A stretch of DNA of 21,541 nt from CAYMKL01 sp964390805 (GTDB taxonomy: Bacteria > Chloroflexota > Anaerolineae > VGOG01): assembly GCA_964390805.1 (NCBI GenBank), contig CAYMKL010000117.1, positions 1 to 21,541 on the forward strand, written 5' to 3'. Below the pieces are notes generated by a model. That model made no database searches and had not been told where the DNA came from. It worked only from the letters and a program-made list of their open reading frames with translations. How positions within the stretch are numbered: the stretch's first letter is position 1; every line of letters begins with the position of its first letter. Both the position numbers and the translations under genes were made by a program. Positions 14,049-21,037 of the stretch are shown here, one piece after another.

Positions 14049-16601
14049 ATGGCTTTTTGGCGTACATTGGAAAACTGGTGGGAGCGTAACACCGAAAACT
14101 GGATCAAAATCGCGTTGCTCCTCATCCTCGTCCTGGCCGCCTTCTTGCGTTTCTATCATCTCGACGCTCAAAGCCTGTGGGCCGACGAGGGCAATAGCGT
14201 ATCCCTGTCGGGGCGCAGCCTGGACCACATCACGGCAGGCGCAGCCCACGACATCCATCCCCCTCTCTACTACTACCTGCTCCATTTCTGGATGCGCGCT
14301 TTCGGCAACAGCGAATTCGCCGTCCGTGCCCTCTCCGCTCTGCTTGGTACAGTGCTCGTGTACCTGACCTACCTCCTGGGCCGCCACCTATCACGCCCCC
14401 CCTCGGTCCCCCCCAACCCTGGGGGGAAAGCAAGCTACAATCATTGGCTGGGCTTGGTCGCCGCCTTCCTCTCGGCCATCTCCCCTTTCCAAATCTACTA
14501 CTCCCAGGAAGCCAGGATGTACATCCTGTTGGCCGCCCTCAGCGCTCTTTCCATCTACTCTTTCATCAGATTCCTGGAAACAGAAGCCCCAAAACCTCGA
14601 AACCCAAAACCCAGAACCCGAAGCCAGTACTTATGGGCTGGCCTTTACATCGTAGCTACGGCCCTCTCTCTTTACACCCACTACTCTTTCCCCATCATTA
14701 TGGTCATGGAGAATCTGCTTTACGGGGTCTGGCTGGTCATAAGCTGGCGGCAGGGGAAAGTGGTGAGGCGGGCGCTGCGCTGGGTCGTCATCCAATTGGC
14801 AATCGTGGCTCTCTATTGGCCCTGGCTCCCCATCGCCCTCCGACAGGTCTCGAAGTGGCCCTCCATCAGCCAAGCCCACGGGCTCCTCTTCGTGGTGCAG
14901 GAGGCGTTTCGTCTTTTCAGCCTGGGGCCCACGGCAGGGGCACAGTACACCTCGCTCTTACTCCTGGGCTTCGCCGCCATCTTCATCGCTGGCGCTTGGC
15001 CGAGCATACACCCCTCCCTCCCAGGGAGGGGCAGGGGGAGGGTGAATCCCACCCCCACCCCAACCCTCCCCCTCGCAGGGAGAGGGAGTGAACGATCACA
15101 ATCCCTCATTCCTCATCGCCTCATTGACTTATTACCTCTACTCTATTGCCTCTTCCCCATCCTGATGATGTATGTCCTTTCTCTGTGGCGACCTGCCTAT
15201 CGCCCCAAGTTCTTTTTGGTCGGCAGCCCGGCCTTCAGTCTCATCCTGGCAAGAGGCATTGTCCAATTAAGTGGAGTGGCTGGTAAGCATCTCGCTACCC
15301 GCTACCTGCTACCTGCTACCTGCTTGATTTTCATCACCCTGAGTTCCAACAGATCCCTTCAGAACTACTACTTCGATCCCCAGTACGCACGAGACGACTA
15401 CCGCGGCATCGCCCAGTACATCTCTGCCCTGGAGAAGAATGGGGATGCGGTGTTGCTCAACGCCCCCAATCAGTGGGAAATCTTCACCTACTATTACAAA
15501 GGCGACTCGCCTGTCTACCCCCTGCCTCGCTCGCGGCCTTTGGATGAGGACCAAACGGCCGACGAGCTGACGGAAATCGCCGCCGAGCATGGCCGCGTTT
15601 TCGCCGTCCTGTGGGCCGTTGACGAAAGCGACCCCGGCCGCTTCGTCGAGGGCTGGCTGGCGGAACGAACCTACAAAGCCCTGGATACCTGGTATGGCGA
15701 TGTGCGCCTGGCTATCTATGCCGCGCCCGCCACTCCACCGAAGGATATCCAAAATCCCCTCGACGTGAAGCTAGGCGACGAGATAGCTCTCCTGGGCTAC
15801 AACCTCCTCAGCCGCGAGGTGGAGGCGGGCGACATCTTGCCGCTCACCCTTTTCTGGCAGGCCCTGGCTCAACCCCAGGAGCGTTACAAGGTCTTTGTGC
15901 ACCTCTTGGACGAAGCCGGTCACATCGTCGGTCAGCAGGACAGCGAGCCAGGCGATGGGCTGAATATCACTGCCAGTTGGCAGCCTGGGGAAACCGTGGC
16001 CGACAACTACGGCGTCCTCATCCGTCCGGGGACGCCGCCTGGCGAGCATCGGGTCGTGGTGGGCATGTACAGCCCAATATCGGGCCAGCGCTTGGCCATT
16101 AGCGAGGGGGAACAGGATCGTGGTGATCACCTTGTCCTGGGATCGATCAGTGTCCTGCGCCCCCGCAGGCCACCCTCCCTGACCGCACTGAAGATGCAGC
16201 ACGAGCTGGGGATCAAATACGATGACTTGACCCTGCTGGGCTACAGCCTGTACAAACTGGGCCACGAGCATCAGCCAACCGAGCCTCTCCACCCTGGCGA
16301 CGTCCTTCGTCTGGACCTCTACTGGCGAGCCTTTCGTGTGCCGCTGGACGATTGGCGGTTGACTCTGCAATTGCTGGACGGTGAGGGAATCATCCGGGTC
16401 ACCCAACAGACCGGACCGGCCGGCGTGGACTATCCAGTCGCCACTTGGAAAGTCGGAGAGGTGGTGCGGGGCCAATACGACATCTTTATCCCATCGGATG
16501 CTTCTAAGGGAAGCTACCACCTGAAAGGGCAACTGGTCCGGCTGCCTGGCGGCAAAGTCTTTAGGTCGTCCTGGGTCTCGCAGCAGTTTGCGGTTCAGTA
16601 A
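14049..16601 (+). CDS. GT39/PMT-family membrane glycosyltransferase with C-terminal beta domain, 850 aa
   Basis: A polyisoprenyl-phosphate-sugar-dependent transferase of the GT-C fold. A first TM helix (20-34) is followed by the catalytic loop LRFYHLDAQSLWADEGNS (33-50, D46-E47) and HDIHPPLYYYLLHFW (67-81), both typical of ArnT/PMT-like enzymes; about ten further TM segments reach residue 435. YARDDYRGIAQYI (446-458) begins a soluble domain, and about 560-850 forms one or two beta-sandwich repeats (LGDEIALLGYNL, VFVHLLDEAGHIVGQ, ITASWQPGETV; then DDLTLLGYSLYKL). Several inter-TM loops are built from repeats: 115-128, 177-192, 321-350 and 415-425. Start ATG 14049 follows GGGGACGAGG (14030-14039). 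It heads a glycosylation group with GT2 and PAP2. Acceptor unknown. Confidence 0.88.
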   Translation: MAFWRTLENWWERNTENWIKIALLLILVLAAFLRFYHLDAQSLWADEGNSVSLSGRSLDHITAGAAHDIHPPLYYYLLHFWMRAFGNSEFAVRALSALLGTVLVYLTYLLGRHLSRPPSVPPNPGGKASYNHWLGLVAAFLSAISPFQIYYSQEARMYILLAALSALSIYSFIRFLETEAPKPRNPKPRTRSQYLWAGLYIVATALSLYTHYSFPIIMVMENLLYGVWLVISWRQGKVVRRALRWVVIQLAIVALYWPWLPIALRQVSKWPSISQAHGLLFVVQEAFRLFSLGPTAGAQYTSLLLLGFAAIFIAGAWPSIHPSLPGRGRGRVNPTPTPTLPLAGRGSERSQSLIPHRLIDLLPLLYCLFPILMMYVLSLWRPAYRPKFFLVGSPAFSLILARGIVQLSGVAGKHLATRYLLPATCLIFITLSSNRSLQNYYFDPQYARDDYRGIAQYISALEKNGDAVLLNAPNQWEIFTYYYKGDSPVYPLPRSRPLDEDQTADELTEIAAEHGRVFAVLWAVDESDPGRFVEGWLAERTYKALDTWYGDVRLAIYAAPATPPKDIQNPLDVKLGDEIALLGYNLLSREVEAGDILPLTLFWQALAQPQERYKVFVHLLDEAGHIVGQQDSEPGDGLNITASWQPGETVADNYGVLIRPGTPPGEHRVVVGMYSPISGQRLAISEGEQDRGDHLVLGSISVLRPRRPPSLTALKMQHELGIKYDDLTLLGYSLYKLGHEHQPTEPLHPGDVLRLDLYWRAFRVPLDDWRLTLQLLDGEGIIRVTQQTGPAGVDYPVATWKVGEVVRGQYDIFIPSDASKGSYHLKGQLVRLPGGKVFRSSWVSQQFAVQ
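14408..14426. repeat. GC palindrome inside the GT39 gene
   Basis: Seven C (14408-14414), AACCCT, six G (14421-14426): a hairpin translated as the loop SVPPNPGGKA between two membrane helices. Confidence 0.6.
14595..14622. repeat. Heptad repeats inside the GT39 gene
   Basis: Units CCTCGAA (14595-14601), ACCCAAA (14602-14608), ACCCAGA (14609-14615), ACCCGAA (14616-14622). They encode the peptide PKPRNPKPRTRS in a loop and are the same unit type as at 634-668 and 4857-4927. Confidence 0.72.
15012..15088. repeat. GC-rich palindromic cluster inside the GT39 gene
   Basis: GGGGGAGGGT (15034-15043) pairs perfectly with ACCCTCCCCC (15063-15072), and a local hairpin CCTCCCTCCC/AGGGAGGGG lies just before. 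The cluster is translated as HPSLPGRGRGRVNPTPTPTL and PLAGRGSER, a hydrophilic insert between membrane helices. The next bases (15100-15155) show further short tandem units such as CCTCATT. Confidence 0.75.
15293..15320. repeat. Four tandem copies of the heptamer YGCTACC in the GT39 gene
   Basis: CGCTACC (15293-15299), CGCTACC (15300-15306), TGCTACC (15307-15313), TGCTACC (15314-15320). The unit is seven bases, so gain or loss of one copy would shift the reading frame near residue 416. Confidence 0.85.
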
Positions 16602-16620
16602 AAGATGGAGGGATCTTGCG

Positions 16621-17652
16621 ATGGACGAAGGTCTCCCGACCGAGTCCCTTACGTTTCACGTTTCACGCGCTGCCCTGAGCTTGTCGAAGGGTTTCACGTT
16701 TTACGTTTCCGTGATAGCCACTGTCAAAAACGAAGCCCAAACGGTGCACGGGTTGCTGGACTCCCTGGCGGCCCAGACCCGCCCACCCGACGAGGTGATC
16801 ATCGTGGACGGCGGCTCGACCGATGGCACCGTGGAGGTGCTGGAGGAGTACGCCGCTGGGGGAGATTTGCCGTTGAAGGTGTTGGTGCGCCCAGGGACCA
16901 ACATTTCCCAGGGGCGCAACGCAGCCATCGCCGAGGCCACCGGGGAGATCATCGCCAGCACCGATGCCGGCGTGAGGCTATCACCAGACTGGCTGGAGGA
17001 GCTGGTCAGTCCATTCAGAGAGGGAGTACACGTAGTCAGTGGCTTCTTCCTACCCGACCCACAGACTGTTTTCGAAACAGCCCTGGGGGCTACCGTTTTG
17101 CCCGTCCTGGCCGACGTCAATCCCGAGAAGTTTCTGCCCTCCAGTCGCTCGGTAGCCTTCAGAAAAGCAACCTGGGAACGAGTCGGTGGCTACCCTGAGT
17201 GGCTGGACTACTGTGAGGACCTTGTCTTCGACTTCAAGCTGAGGGAACTGGGGCCTTTCGCCTTCGCCCCCCAAGCACTGGCCCACTTTCGCCCTCGGAA
17301 GAGCCTTGGCGCCTTCTTCCAGCAGTATTATCGTTACGCTCGGGGCGACGGCAAGGCGGATCTGTGGCGGGTGCGCCACGCCATCCGCTACTCCACTTAT
17401 CTGATAGCCCTTCCCGCCATCTTTCTGTTGGGCCTTTGGCGGACTCCCCTCTGGTGGTTGCTCTTCCTGGCCGGTGGAGCCATCATGTTCTGGACGCCCT
17501 ACAAGCGCCTCTGGCCGATGATCAAGAGCTACAGCCTGGCGGACAAGATCAAGGCTATCCTCTGGGTGCCCATCATCCGTGTGATGGGCGACGTAGCCAA
17601 GATGGTCGGCTACCCTGTGGGCGTCCTCTGGCGGCTGCGGCGATACGAGTAA
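16621..17652 (+). CDS. Family 2 glycosyltransferase with C-terminal membrane helices, 343 aa
   Basis: A GT-A fold transferase using a nucleotide sugar. The fold starts at VSVIATVKNEAQTVHGLLDSL (29-49), then PPDEVIIVDGGSTDGTVEVL (55-74), GRNAAIAEATGEIIASTDAG (98-117) with the T-D-A-G metal site, VGGYPEWLDYCEDLVFDFKLRELG (188-211) with the E-D acid pair, and QQYYRYARGDGK (234-245). Two hydrophobic segments at about 258-292 anchor it. ATG 16621 was chosen because GGAGGGA (16607-16613) lies 7 bp upstream. Residues about 9-28 (SLTFHVSRAALSLSKGFTFY) come from heptad repeats and a palindrome, so the fold itself begins near residue 29. It is 19 bp after GT39 and 69 bp before PAP2, suggesting one glycosylation operon. 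Confidence 0.9.
   Translation: MDEGLPTESLTFHVSRAALSLSKGFTFYVSVIATVKNEAQTVHGLLDSLAAQTRPPDEVIIVDGGSTDGTVEVLEEYAAGGDLPLKVLVRPGTNISQGRNAAIAEATGEIIASTDAGVRLSPDWLEELVSPFREGVHVVSGFFLPDPQTVFETALGATVLPVLADVNPEKFLPSSRSVAFRKATWERVGGYPEWLDYCEDLVFDFKLRELGPFAFAPQALAHFRPRKSLGAFFQQYYRYARGDGKADLWRVRHAIRYSTYLIALPAIFLLGLWRTPLWWLLFLAGGAIMFWTPYKRLWPMIKSYSLADKIKAILWVPIIRVMGDVAKMVGYPVGVLWRLRRYE
16651..16709. repeat. Palindrome inserted in a heptad array (5' end of GT2)
   Basis: Heptads ACGTTTC (16651-16657) and ACGTTTC (16658-16664) are followed by ACG (16665-16667), then a 24-bp palindromic unit (16668-16691) containing CCCTGAGCTTGTCGAAGGG (16673-16691), then TTTC (16692-16695), ACGTTTT (16696-16702) and ACGTTTC (16703-16709). 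ACG plus TTTC restore one complete heptad, so the palindrome splits a single unit. Confidence 0.85.
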
Positions 17653-17721
17653 CGAGGCACCGAGCCCCGCCAGTTGCCTCGTTGACTTGTTGCCTATTCC
17701 TCTGAGAGAGGAGGTATCACA

Positions 17722-18624
17722 ATGAACGAATTCTTGATGTCACTGACCCCCTGGGGGACGGAGGCCATCCTTTGGGTGCAGTCCTTTAGCAACCCCTTCC
17801 TAAATGTGCTCCTGACGGCAGTCACTCTGCTGGGTGAGGAGGAGTTCTACCTTATCTTCTTACCTCTGATTTACTGGTGCTTCAACAAGCGCACCGGAAT
17901 TCGCCTGGCCTACGCTGTCCTACTCTCCACTTACCTCAATCTCTTCCTTAAAAACCTCTTCGGCATCCCCCGTCCCGATGATGCCCGCATAAGGTTCTTG
18001 CGGCATGAGACTACGCCCTCCTTCCCCAGCAACCACGCCCAAGGAGCGATGGTAACATGGGGGTATTTGGCCACCCAGTGGCATAGTGGAGCGTTCTGGG
18101 CGGTAGCCATGGTTCTGATCTTCCTCAGCTCGCTCTCACGGGTGTACCTTGGAGTCCACTTTCCCCAGGATGTGGTGGGTGGGATGGCCATCGGTGTCCT
18201 GTACCTCCTGGCTTTCAACTGGGTTACCGCCAGTTGGAGAGGGAAATGGGCCGAGTTCCCGTTGGTTGCCAAAGCGAGCCTATTGGTGCTGCTTCCCATA
18301 GCATTATTGGTAGTTCACCCAAGCCAGGATACAGCCATGGCCATGGGAGCCCTCTCGGGTATGGGGCTGGGCTTCTTGCTGGAGGGCAGGTTCGTGAGCT
18401 TCTCCACCGACGGCCTCTGGTGGAGACGGGTGCTTCGCTTCCTCGTGGGCCTGATCCTGGTGATTGTCTTCTACGGGGGACTGAAGTCTGTCTTCCCCAC
18501 TGAAGTCACCCCCTCCCTCGCCCTGGTCTGGCGTGCGGTTCGCTACGGGATCGTGGGAGTGGTCGGGACTTTTGTGGCCCCTTGGGTTTTCGTCAAAACA
18601 ACCCTGGCCGAAGTAAGGAGATGA
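17722..18624 (+). CDS. PAP2-family membrane phosphatase, 300 aa
   Basis: An integral membrane lipid phosphatase. All three catalytic motifs of the PAP2 superfamily are present: K77-x6-R84-P85 (KNLFGIPRP), P102-S-N-H105 (FPSNHAQGAM) and S139-R140-x5-H146-x3-D150 (SRVYLGVHFPQD). About seven to nine hydrophobic helices are seen; the C-terminal part beyond residue 165 is an extension of the core fold (WRRVLRFLVGLILVIVFYGG). Candidate substrates are undecaprenyl pyrophosphate, phosphatidate or similar. GAGGAGG (17708-17714) precedes ATG 17722. Downstream of two glycosyltransferases, recycling of a polyprenyl carrier is plausible but inferred. The 69 bp before it include short repeats of the TTGCCT type (17673-17697). 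Confidence 0.92.
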   Translation: MNEFLMSLTPWGTEAILWVQSFSNPFLNVLLTAVTLLGEEEFYLIFLPLIYWCFNKRTGIRLAYAVLLSTYLNLFLKNLFGIPRPDDARIRFLRHETTPSFPSNHAQGAMVTWGYLATQWHSGAFWAVAMVLIFLSSLSRVYLGVHFPQDVVGGMAIGVLYLLAFNWVTASWRGKWAEFPLVAKASLLVLLPIALLVVHPSQDTAMAMGALSGMGLGFLLEGRFVSFSTDGLWWRRVLRFLVGLILVIVFYGGLKSVFPTEVTPSLALVWRAVRYGIVGVVGTFVAPWVFVKTTLAEVRR

Positions 18625-18626
18625 AT

Positions 18627-18655
18627 TTGACAAAAACGGCAAAGTATGCTATTTT
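18627..18655 (+). promoter_or_regulatory. Promoter upstream of the cold-shock gene
   Basis: TTGACA (18627-18632), 17-bp spacer, TATTTT (18650-18655); the better -10 match TATAAT at 18655-18660 would leave a 22-bp spacer. It starts at the end of the PAP2 gene. Transcription would begin near 18662-18667. Confidence 0.6.
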
Positions 18656-18704
18656 ATAATGTAAGAACGGCAGGTTTCTGCGTTGGGGATCACTTAATTG
18701 GTTT

Positions 18705-18739
18705 ACCGCCAGAGCTTCTTGTCCGCTCTGGCGGTTTTT
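18705..18739 (+). terminator. Intrinsic terminator or attenuator in the csp leader
   Basis: ACCGCCAGAGC (18705-18715), loop of nine bases, GCTCTGGCGGT (18725-18735), with a run of five T at 18735-18739: a perfect 11-bp stem with U tract. It lies between the promoter at 18627 and the csp start at 18822, and could end PAP2 readthrough, a short leader RNA, or both. The stretch 18740-18807 shows no gene. Confidence 0.85.
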
Positions 18740-18821
18740 GGTTCAGCGCACTCGTAGTGTTCGATTCCGCACAGGTATCGAGCTTCGAGAATAGAGCAAC
18801 AGGAGCAAGGAGGTATCAAAG

Positions 18822-19046
18822 ATGGAGAGAATCACTGGCACGGTCAAGTGGTTCAGTCGCGTGAAAGGCTACGGTTTCATCCAGCCCGATGGCGAGGGCC
18901 AAGAGGACGTCTTCGTGCACTTCTCGGCGCTCGAGGGCGAGGGGTTCCGCAACCTGGACGAGGGCGAGAGGGTGGAGTTCTCTGTTGAGGACAATCCCAA
19001 GGGCCCTCAGGCTGTCAACGTAGTCAAGCTTGGCGGTGGGTTCTAA
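18822..19046 (+). CDS. csp: Cold-shock domain protein, 74 aa
   Basis: A five-stranded OB-fold protein that binds single-stranded RNA and DNA and melts RNA structure. The start MERITGTVKWFSRVKGYGFIQ holds RNP1 (KGYGFI, 15-20), and DVFVHFSAL (29-37) holds RNP2. NLDEGERVEFSVEDNPKGPQAVNVV (44-68) completes the fold. Length is normal (66-75 aa). AAGGAGG (18808-18814) lies 7 bp upstream of ATG. It is a single-gene unit with its own structured leader and a terminator at 19105. Leader structure upstream is usual for cold-shock genes controlled after transcription. Confidence 0.96.
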   Translation: MERITGTVKWFSRVKGYGFIQPDGEGQEDVFVHFSALEGEGFRNLDEGERVEFSVEDNPKGPQAVNVVKLGGGF

Positions 19047-19104
19047 TAGCGACAACGCCAACTTCGATGGCCGGGCCTTCATGGCTTGGCTTGGCGCGAT
19101 GGCC

Positions 19105-19146
19105 AAGGCCCCGACGCAGGTTATGCTTCGTCGGGGTCTTTCTCTT
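19105..19146 (+). terminator. Intrinsic terminator after csp
   Basis: AAGGCCCCGACG (19105-19116), 12-base loop, CGTCGGGGTCTT (19129-19140), 12 pairs with one G-U, followed by the pyrimidine-rich TCTCTT. It lies 58 bp after the csp stop and 24 bp before the RNase J start. Confidence 0.82.
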
Positions 19147-19170
19147 ATCATTAAATCTGGAGTGTGAAAT

Positions 19171-20817
19171 ATGGCAAACAAATTACGGATCATTCCCCTG
19201 GGAGGACTGGGGGAAGTAGGTAAAAACATGATGGTTTTGGAATATGGCAAAAACATCATCATCATTGATGCGGGGATTATGTTCCCAGAAAACGACATGC
19301 TGGGCATTGATTTCATCATCCCCGACTTCAACTATCTCGCTGACAAAAAGGACATGGTGCGGGGCATCATCATCACCCACGGCCACGAGGACCACGTGGG
19401 GGGCCTTCCCTACCTGCTTCAGGAGATCAAGGCTCCCATCTACGCCACCAAGCTGACCCGCGGCCTGGCGGAGGTGAAGCTGAAAGAGAGCCACCTGCTG
19501 GACGAGGCGGAGTTGAATACCATCCAGGCTGGCGACAGCATAACCCTGGGGCCTTTCCGCATTGAGTTCTTCCACGTCTGTCACAGCATCCCCGATGGGG
19601 TGGGGTTGGCCATCGAGACGCCCGTGGGCCTGGTGGTCCACTCCGGCGACTTCAAGTTTGACTACACCCCGGTGGACGGCAAGCCCCCCGATTTTGCCAA
19701 GCTGGCTGAGTTGGGGGGGCGAGGAGTGCTGGTGCTGATGTCCGACAGCACCAACGCCGAACAGCCGGGGGCTACCCCCTCGGAGAGGGCCATTGACGAG
19801 GCCTTCGACAAGGTTTTCCAGAGTGCGGAAGGTCGCATCATCGTAGGCACCTTTGCCTCCCTCATCTCCCGCATCCAACAGGTGGTCAACGCCGCCGTCC
19901 GCCACGAGCGCAAGGTGGCCATCGCTGGCTACAGCATGGTCAAGAACGTGGGTATGGCCCAGGAGTTGGGATACCTGTCCATCCCGCCAGGCGTCCTGAT
20001 CGAGCTGGGTGATATTGACAAGCTGCCCCACCACAAGGTGGTCATCATAGCCACGGGCACGCAGGGTGAGCCCTCCTCGGCTCTGGCCCGCATGTCCTTT
20101 GGGCGGCACCGTCAGATCAGGGTCGTTCGCGGCGACACGGTCGTCATCTCGGCCCACGCTATCCCAGGCAACGAGGAGATGATCGGTCGCACCATCAATC
20201 GCCTTCTCCAACAGGGGGCTAACGTGATGTACGAGCAGATCGCTCCGGTGCACGTCTCAGGCCACGCCAGCCAGGATGAACAGAGGCTGCTCGTCCACCT
20301 GATCAAACCCAGGTACTTCGTGCCCATTCACGGCGAGCTACGCCACCTGACCATGCATGCTCAGATCGCCCAGGAAATGGCCGTCCCTGCTGCTAACACC
20401 ATGGTCGTGGAGAACGGCTACATCCTGGAGTTCGATGGGGAGAGCGGTCGAATCGGCGAGCGGATACCCGGCGGCTACGTCTTCGTTGATGGGGCAGGGG
20501 TGGGCGACATCGGCCCGGTGGTGATGCGCGATCGGGAGTCTTTGGCCAGTGCTGGCTTCGTGGTGGCGGTGATCAAGCTGGATGGCAAGACGGGCCAGCC
20601 TGCTGGACGGCCGGAGATCATCTCACGGGGCTTCGTCTACGTGCGGGAATCGGAGGAGCTGATCGAGCGAGTTCAGGACAAGATCCTGGAGGTTATAGAG
20701 AAGAGCGACGGGGGGCGAGCGGTCATTAGCGATAGGGTGCGAGCTGAGTTGGGTAAGTTGCTTTACAATGAGACCAAGCGCCGTCCCATGATTATGCCGG
20801 TGATTATGGAGGTGTAG
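19171..20817 (+). CDS. rnj: Ribonuclease J, 548 aa
   Basis: A metallo-beta-lactamase/beta-CASP nuclease with 5'-3' exo- and endonuclease activity in mRNA decay and rRNA maturation. The start MANKLRIIPLGGLGEVGKNM is typical. The zinc motif T-H70-G-H72-E-D74-H75-VGG (69-78) is intact; VHSGDFKFD (about 160) gives the bridging aspartate, LMSDSTNAEQPGATPSE the beta-CASP entry, and HVSGHAS (about 361-367) and PIHGELRHL the later histidines. The C-terminal dimerisation domain (about 455-548) ends NETKRRPMIMPVIMEV. Length matches the family (about 555 aa). CTGGAGTG (19157-19164) is the likely ribosome-binding site. Its stop overlaps the ribosome-binding region of the transaldolase fragment. Confidence 0.97.
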   Translation: MANKLRIIPLGGLGEVGKNMMVLEYGKNIIIIDAGIMFPENDMLGIDFIIPDFNYLADKKDMVRGIIITHGHEDHVGGLPYLLQEIKAPIYATKLTRGLAEVKLKESHLLDEAELNTIQAGDSITLGPFRIEFFHVCHSIPDGVGLAIETPVGLVVHSGDFKFDYTPVDGKPPDFAKLAELGGRGVLVLMSDSTNAEQPGATPSERAIDEAFDKVFQSAEGRIIVGTFASLISRIQQVVNAAVRHERKVAIAGYSMVKNVGMAQELGYLSIPPGVLIELGDIDKLPHHKVVIIATGTQGEPSSALARMSFGRHRQIRVVRGDTVVISAHAIPGNEEMIGRTINRLLQQGANVMYEQIAPVHVSGHASQDEQRLLVHLIKPRYFVPIHGELRHLTMHAQIAQEMAVPAANTMVVENGYILEFDGESGRIGERIPGGYVFVDGAGVGDIGPVVMRDRESLASAGFVVAVIKLDGKTGQPAGRPEIISRGFVYVRESEELIERVQDKILEVIEKSDGGRAVISDRVRAELGKLLYNETKRRPMIMPVIMEV

Positions 20818-20818
20818 C

Positions 20819-21037
20819 CTGGCTCTCTATCTCGGTTCCGCCGAGGTGGAGGATGCTCGCCAGGCCATAGCCTTGGGCTTCGTGGCAGGCATCACCACCA
20901 ATCCGATGCTAATCGCCCGTGCTGGGCGGCCAGCCCAAGAGGTAATCACCGACCTGTGCTGCCTGAGCCTCGCTGAGGTCTTCTACCAGTTGACGGAACG
21001 CACCCCGGAGGCGATGGAGAATGAAGAAAAGCTGTGA
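20819..21037 (+). pseudogene. Transaldolase family fragment, N-terminal about 72 aa
   Basis: From CTG 20819 the frame reads as M/LALYLGSAEVEDARQAIALGFVAGITTNPMLIARAGRP, where L-x-L-G-S-A, GFVAGITTNPxLIA and VFYQLT are the N-terminal strands of transaldolase/fructose-6-phosphate aldolase TIM barrels. A full protein needs about 215-240 residues, including the Schiff-base lysine, absent here. GGAGG (20809-20812 region) precedes the CTG, and no ATG/GTG lies in frame before GTG 20846, which would cut the first strand. Homology stops near EAMENE at the junction with the MITE and the cohesin-like gene. The stop TGA (21035-21037) is supplied by the MITE end. Non-functional by length. Confidence 0.7.

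Noticed and set aside
13868..14089. A 73-codon + frame overlapping the methyltransferase remnant and the GT39 start
   Set aside because: It overlaps a recognisable remnant in another frame, has no ribosome-binding site and no recognised domain.
18766..18782. A T-loop-like GTTCGATTCC suggesting a tRNA
   Set aside because: The flanking bases do not form the T stem, and no acceptor, D or anticodon arms are found around it.
19183..20253. Long 356-codon open frame on the minus strand
   Set aside because: It is the antisense shadow of RNase J, with no family motifs and no ribosome-binding site; the + strand frame has all catalytic motifs.
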